Shown piece by piece: positions 14,021 to 15,654 of a stretch of 15,654 nt of DNA (within the stretch, counting starts at the first letter, position 1; every line of letters starts with the position of its first letter). The notes beneath the pieces were generated by a model, which worked only from the letters and a program-made list of their open reading frames with translations, did not search any database and was not told the DNA's origin. Made by a program: the position numbers and the translations under genes. This DNA is from Candidatus Omnitrophota bacterium (lineage in GTDB: Bacteria > Omnitrophota > Gorgyraeia > Gygaellales > Profunditerraquicolaceae): positions 1-15,654 of the forward strand of contig JAQUQA010000006.1 in the NCBI GenBank assembly GCA_028716305.1. Direction: 5' to 3'.

Positions 14021-14064
14021 AAGTGTTTACAGCTGCATGGCGTAAACCTTTATCGGCACTTTTT
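14015..14064 (+). terminator. Riboswitch expression-platform terminator
   Basis: TGCCGAAAGTGTTTAC (14015-14030) pairs with GTAAACCTTTATCGGCA (14042-14058), with one bulge and one mismatch, and is followed by CTTTTT. Its 5' arm overlaps the 3' strand of the aptamer's closing hairpin. Its 3' arm ACCTTTATCGGCA (14046-14058) is also perfectly complementary to TGCCGATAAAGGT at the 5' end of the transcript (13845-13857). Two mutually exclusive structures are thus available, as expected for a transcriptional switch. Confidence 0.8.
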
Positions 14065-14074
14065 AATTGAGCGC

Positions 14075-14106
14075 ATAAGTTACGCAGTGTCAGAGATATA
14101 ACTTAT
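14075..14106 (+). other. Hairpin between the two terminators, function unknown
   Basis: ATAAGTTA (14075-14082) and TAACTTAT (14099-14106) are perfectly complementary around a 16-nt loop. A second ACTTAT at 14115-14120 could compete for the same arm and reaches into the next terminator stem. No reading frame or ribosome-binding site is evident here, and I do not recognise a known RNA family. Confidence 0.45.
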
Positions 14107-14118
14107 ATCCGCAAACTT

Positions 14119-14178
14119 ATCCCTGCCTTACGAGCAGATTTCGGGAGAAATCCGCGAGTAATTAAGGCAGGGATTTTT
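14119..14178 (+). terminator. Strong intrinsic terminator upstream of the glycosidase gene
   Basis: ATCCCTGCCTTA (14119-14130) is perfectly complementary to TAAGGCAGGGAT (14163-14174) and is followed by a run of T to 14178. The interior forms a second stem, GATTTC/GAAATC around a GGGA loop. It would end any transcript that escapes the riboswitch terminator and isolates the glycosidase gene from upstream transcription. Confidence 0.8.
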
Positions 14179-14221
14179 GTAATCTGGCCCATTAAAATTT
14201 CTATTCAATTTCTTTCCAGCC

Positions 14222-14230
14222 TGCTATAAT
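14222..14230 (+). promoter_or_regulatory. Extended -10 promoter of the glycosidase gene
   Basis: TGCTATAAT (14222-14230) is an exact extended -10 element. A convincing -35 is lacking; TATTCA at 14202-14207 is only a weak match at 17-nt spacing. Transcription would begin at about 14236-14238, i.e. at or within two bases of the ATG. Confidence 0.65.
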
Positions 14231-14237
14231 ACATACC

Positions 14238-15458
14238 ATGATCAATTTTCCTAAGGATTTCCTCTGGGGGGCGTCCACTTCCGCTTATCAGGTTGAAGGC
14301 CAAAACAGTAATTGCGATTGGTGGAGATGGGAAAAGAAAGCGGGTCTGAAGGACCTTTCCGGCGATGCCTGCCGGCACTACGATCTATTCGATCAGGATT
14401 TCGCGCTTGCCCGGAAACTTAACCATAATGCCCACCGTTTATCCATCGAATGGAGCCGTATCGAACCCGGAAAAGGCGAATTCAGCTCACAAGAGATCTC
14501 CCATTATATTGAGGTAATCGATTCCCTGCACAGGAACGCTCTGGAGCCCCTGGTCACCCTGCATCATTTTACTAATCCTTTATGGTTTGCCGATTCCGGG
14601 GCCTGGCTGGAAAAAAGCGGAGTTGATTGTTTCCTGGAATACGTGCGCCGCACGGTCGAAGCGCTGGCAGACAAGGTAAGATACTGGATCACCATCAATG
14701 AGCCGCTGGTTTACGTCTATCATGCTTATCTATTGGGCGTCTGGCCGCCTCAGGAAAGTTCCTTACGTTTGTCCCTGCGGGTAGTTGAGCGTCTGCTTGC
14801 GGCGCATATCGGCGCCCATCGGATCATTCGCGAGATCTACCGTAAAAAAAATCTTCCTTTCCCCCTGATCGGCATCGCCAAGAATATGCAGGCATTTGAA
14901 CCCTGCGACAGGGGCCTGCGCACCAGGCTGGGCCTTTTCTTAAGGGAAAAATATTACAACTATTATTTTCTCGACCGGCTGGCCAAAGCGCGGGCCATGG
15001 ATTTTATCGGCTTGAACTATTATACGCGCAGCCTGATCGAGGTCACAAGTTGGAGGCCTTGGGACCTGTTTACTCAGGTCTGCACAAAGGGGCTGGGGCA
15101 GGTAGAAAAGAATTCCTTGGGATGGGATATCTACCCGCAAGGCCTCTATAGATTATTGGTGGGCTTAAAAAAATACAAGCTTCCGGTGGTGATTACCGAG
15201 AACGGGATCTGCACCCAGGATGATCAGTTGCGTTGGAGGTTCATCAGGGACCACCTTAAGGAGGTATCGCGGGCAATCGCTTCCGGCGCGGATGTCAGGG
15301 GGTATCTCTATTGGTCTTTATTGGATAATTTCGAATGGGACAAGGGTTTTGCCCCGCGTTTCGGTATGGTCGATATGGATTACGCCACTTTTCAGAGAAA
15401 ACCGCGGCCGAGCGCGGAAAAATTCGCCGCGGTCTGTAAATCCGGAACCTTGGAATAA
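14238..15458 (+). CDS. Glycoside hydrolase family 1 beta-glycosidase
   Basis: This 406-aa cytoplasmic (no signal peptide) GH1 TIM-barrel enzyme probably hydrolyses beta-glucosides or related beta-glycosides. The N-terminal signature FPKDFLWGASTSAYQVEG is at residues 4-21. The acid/base glutamate is E155 in ITINEP, and the nucleophile is E321 in VITENG. RLSIEWSRIEP (67-77), LHHFTNP (108-114) and the C-terminal YWSLLDNFEWDKGFAPRFG support the assignment. It is somewhat shorter than the common 440-470 aa. The start is set by the family N-terminus. No Shine-Dalgarno sequence precedes it, consistent with a leaderless message. The TAA is followed immediately by the ATG of the next gene. Confidence 0.93.
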   Translation: MINFPKDFLWGASTSAYQVEGQNSNCDWWRWEKKAGLKDLSGDACRHYDLFDQDFALARKLNHNAHRLSIEWSRIEPGKGEFSSQEISHYIEVIDSLHRNALEPLVTLHHFTNPLWFADSGAWLEKSGVDCFLEYVRRTVEALADKVRYWITINEPLVYVYHAYLLGVWPPQESSLRLSLRVVERLLAAHIGAHRIIREIYRKKNLPFPLIGIAKNMQAFEPCDRGLRTRLGLFLREKYYNYYFLDRLAKARAMDFIGLNYYTRSLIEVTSWRPWDLFTQVCTKGLGQVEKNSLGWDIYPQGLYRLLVGLKKYKLPVVITENGICTQDDQLRWRFIRDHLKEVSRAIASGADVRGYLYWSLLDNFEWDKGFAPRFGMVDMDYATFQRKPRPSAEKFAAVCKSGTLE

Positions 15459-15654
15459 ATGGAACTATTGGATAAAAACCTGATCATAGAAGAAATCCCC
15501 CTTTTTGCCGATCTCTTGGTGCGGGAGCGCCGGCTGATCCGGGAAAGATCGGAAATCTTAGAATATAAAAAGGGAGAGGTAGTTTACCTTGAAGGGTCGG
15601 CTGCCGACGCCTTTTATTGCGTGATCCTCGGCCGGATAGTGATCTATACCCGGG
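15459..15654 (+). CDS. Cyclic-nucleotide-binding-domain protein (3' end outside the window)
   Basis: Only the first 65 residues are present. They begin with MELLDKNLIIEEIPLFADLL, a typical lead-in helix (..I.LF..L), and reach the start of the cNMP-binding beta-roll: YKKGEVVYLEGSAADAFYCV followed by ILGRIVIY, matching the ..G..I..EG...D.fY.I..G.v.v. pattern. It could be a Crp/Fnr-type regulator or a larger protein with an N-terminal cNMP domain; the rest is missing. The ATG abuts the glycosidase stop codon, so the two are probably co-translated. Confidence 0.82.
   Translation, partial: MELLDKNLIIEEIPLFADLLVRERRLIRERSEILEYKKGEVVYLEGSAADAFYCVILGRIVIYTR

Overview
The window looks like a chromosomal fragment of an uncultivated, anaerobic, hydrogen-metabolising bacterium. 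The evidence is an ion-pumping membrane-bound [NiFe]-hydrogenase operon with no formate dehydrogenase, CO dehydrogenase or quinone-linked genes beside it. Intergenic blocks of degenerate 7-8 nt words and compact, overlapping genes would suit a candidate phylum such as Omnitrophota. That placement is an impression from style, not something the sequence proves.

Region 1 (1-11861, all + strand) is one long operon encoding a group 4 Mbh/Mrp-type hydrogenase. It starts with the tail of an unrecognised gene. Then come the membrane anchor (MbhM/NuoH-like), the small subunit (MbhJ/NuoB-like), a NuoC-like subunit (MbhK) and the catalytic large subunit (MbhL), which has both Ni-binding CxxC pairs intact. 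A free-standing PhoU-like protein follows, then two additional NuoL/NuoM-type antiporter subunits (463 and 645 aa). A complete Mrp module comes next: a fused MbhD/MbhE (MnhA C-terminal) protein, then MnhB, C, D, E, F and G homologues. The operon closes with a two-cluster ferredoxin subunit (MbhN-like) carrying an extra cysteine pair. Most genes overlap by 1-8 nt. The expected reaction is ferredoxin-dependent H2 evolution, or the reverse, coupled to H+/Na+ translocation. Relative to archaeal Mbh, the unusual points are three antiporter-like subunits, a PhoU protein at the junction of the hydrogenase and antiporter genes, and no separate MbhI.

Region 2 (11865-13785) holds an MFS exporter directly behind the operon, a 280-nt spacer packed with short-word repeats and a 19-bp inverted repeat, and a small lipoprotein with a peptidoglycan-binding domain.

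Region 3 (13786-14237) is non-coding but dense. It contains a sigma70-like promoter, a class I cyclic-di-GMP (GEMM-I) riboswitch with an apparent 43-nt palindromic insertion in its P2 arm and an enlarged P3, an intrinsic terminator whose 3' arm can also pair with the 5' end of the riboswitch, a further hairpin, a second intrinsic terminator, and an extended -10 promoter so close to the next start codon that the mRNA is probably leaderless.

Region 4 (14238-15654) has a GH1 beta-glycosidase followed without a gap by the start of a cyclic-nucleotide-binding-domain protein that runs off the window. Two short intra-operon spacers (about 1000-1134 and 2000-2117) carry the same style of word repeats folded as inverted repeats.
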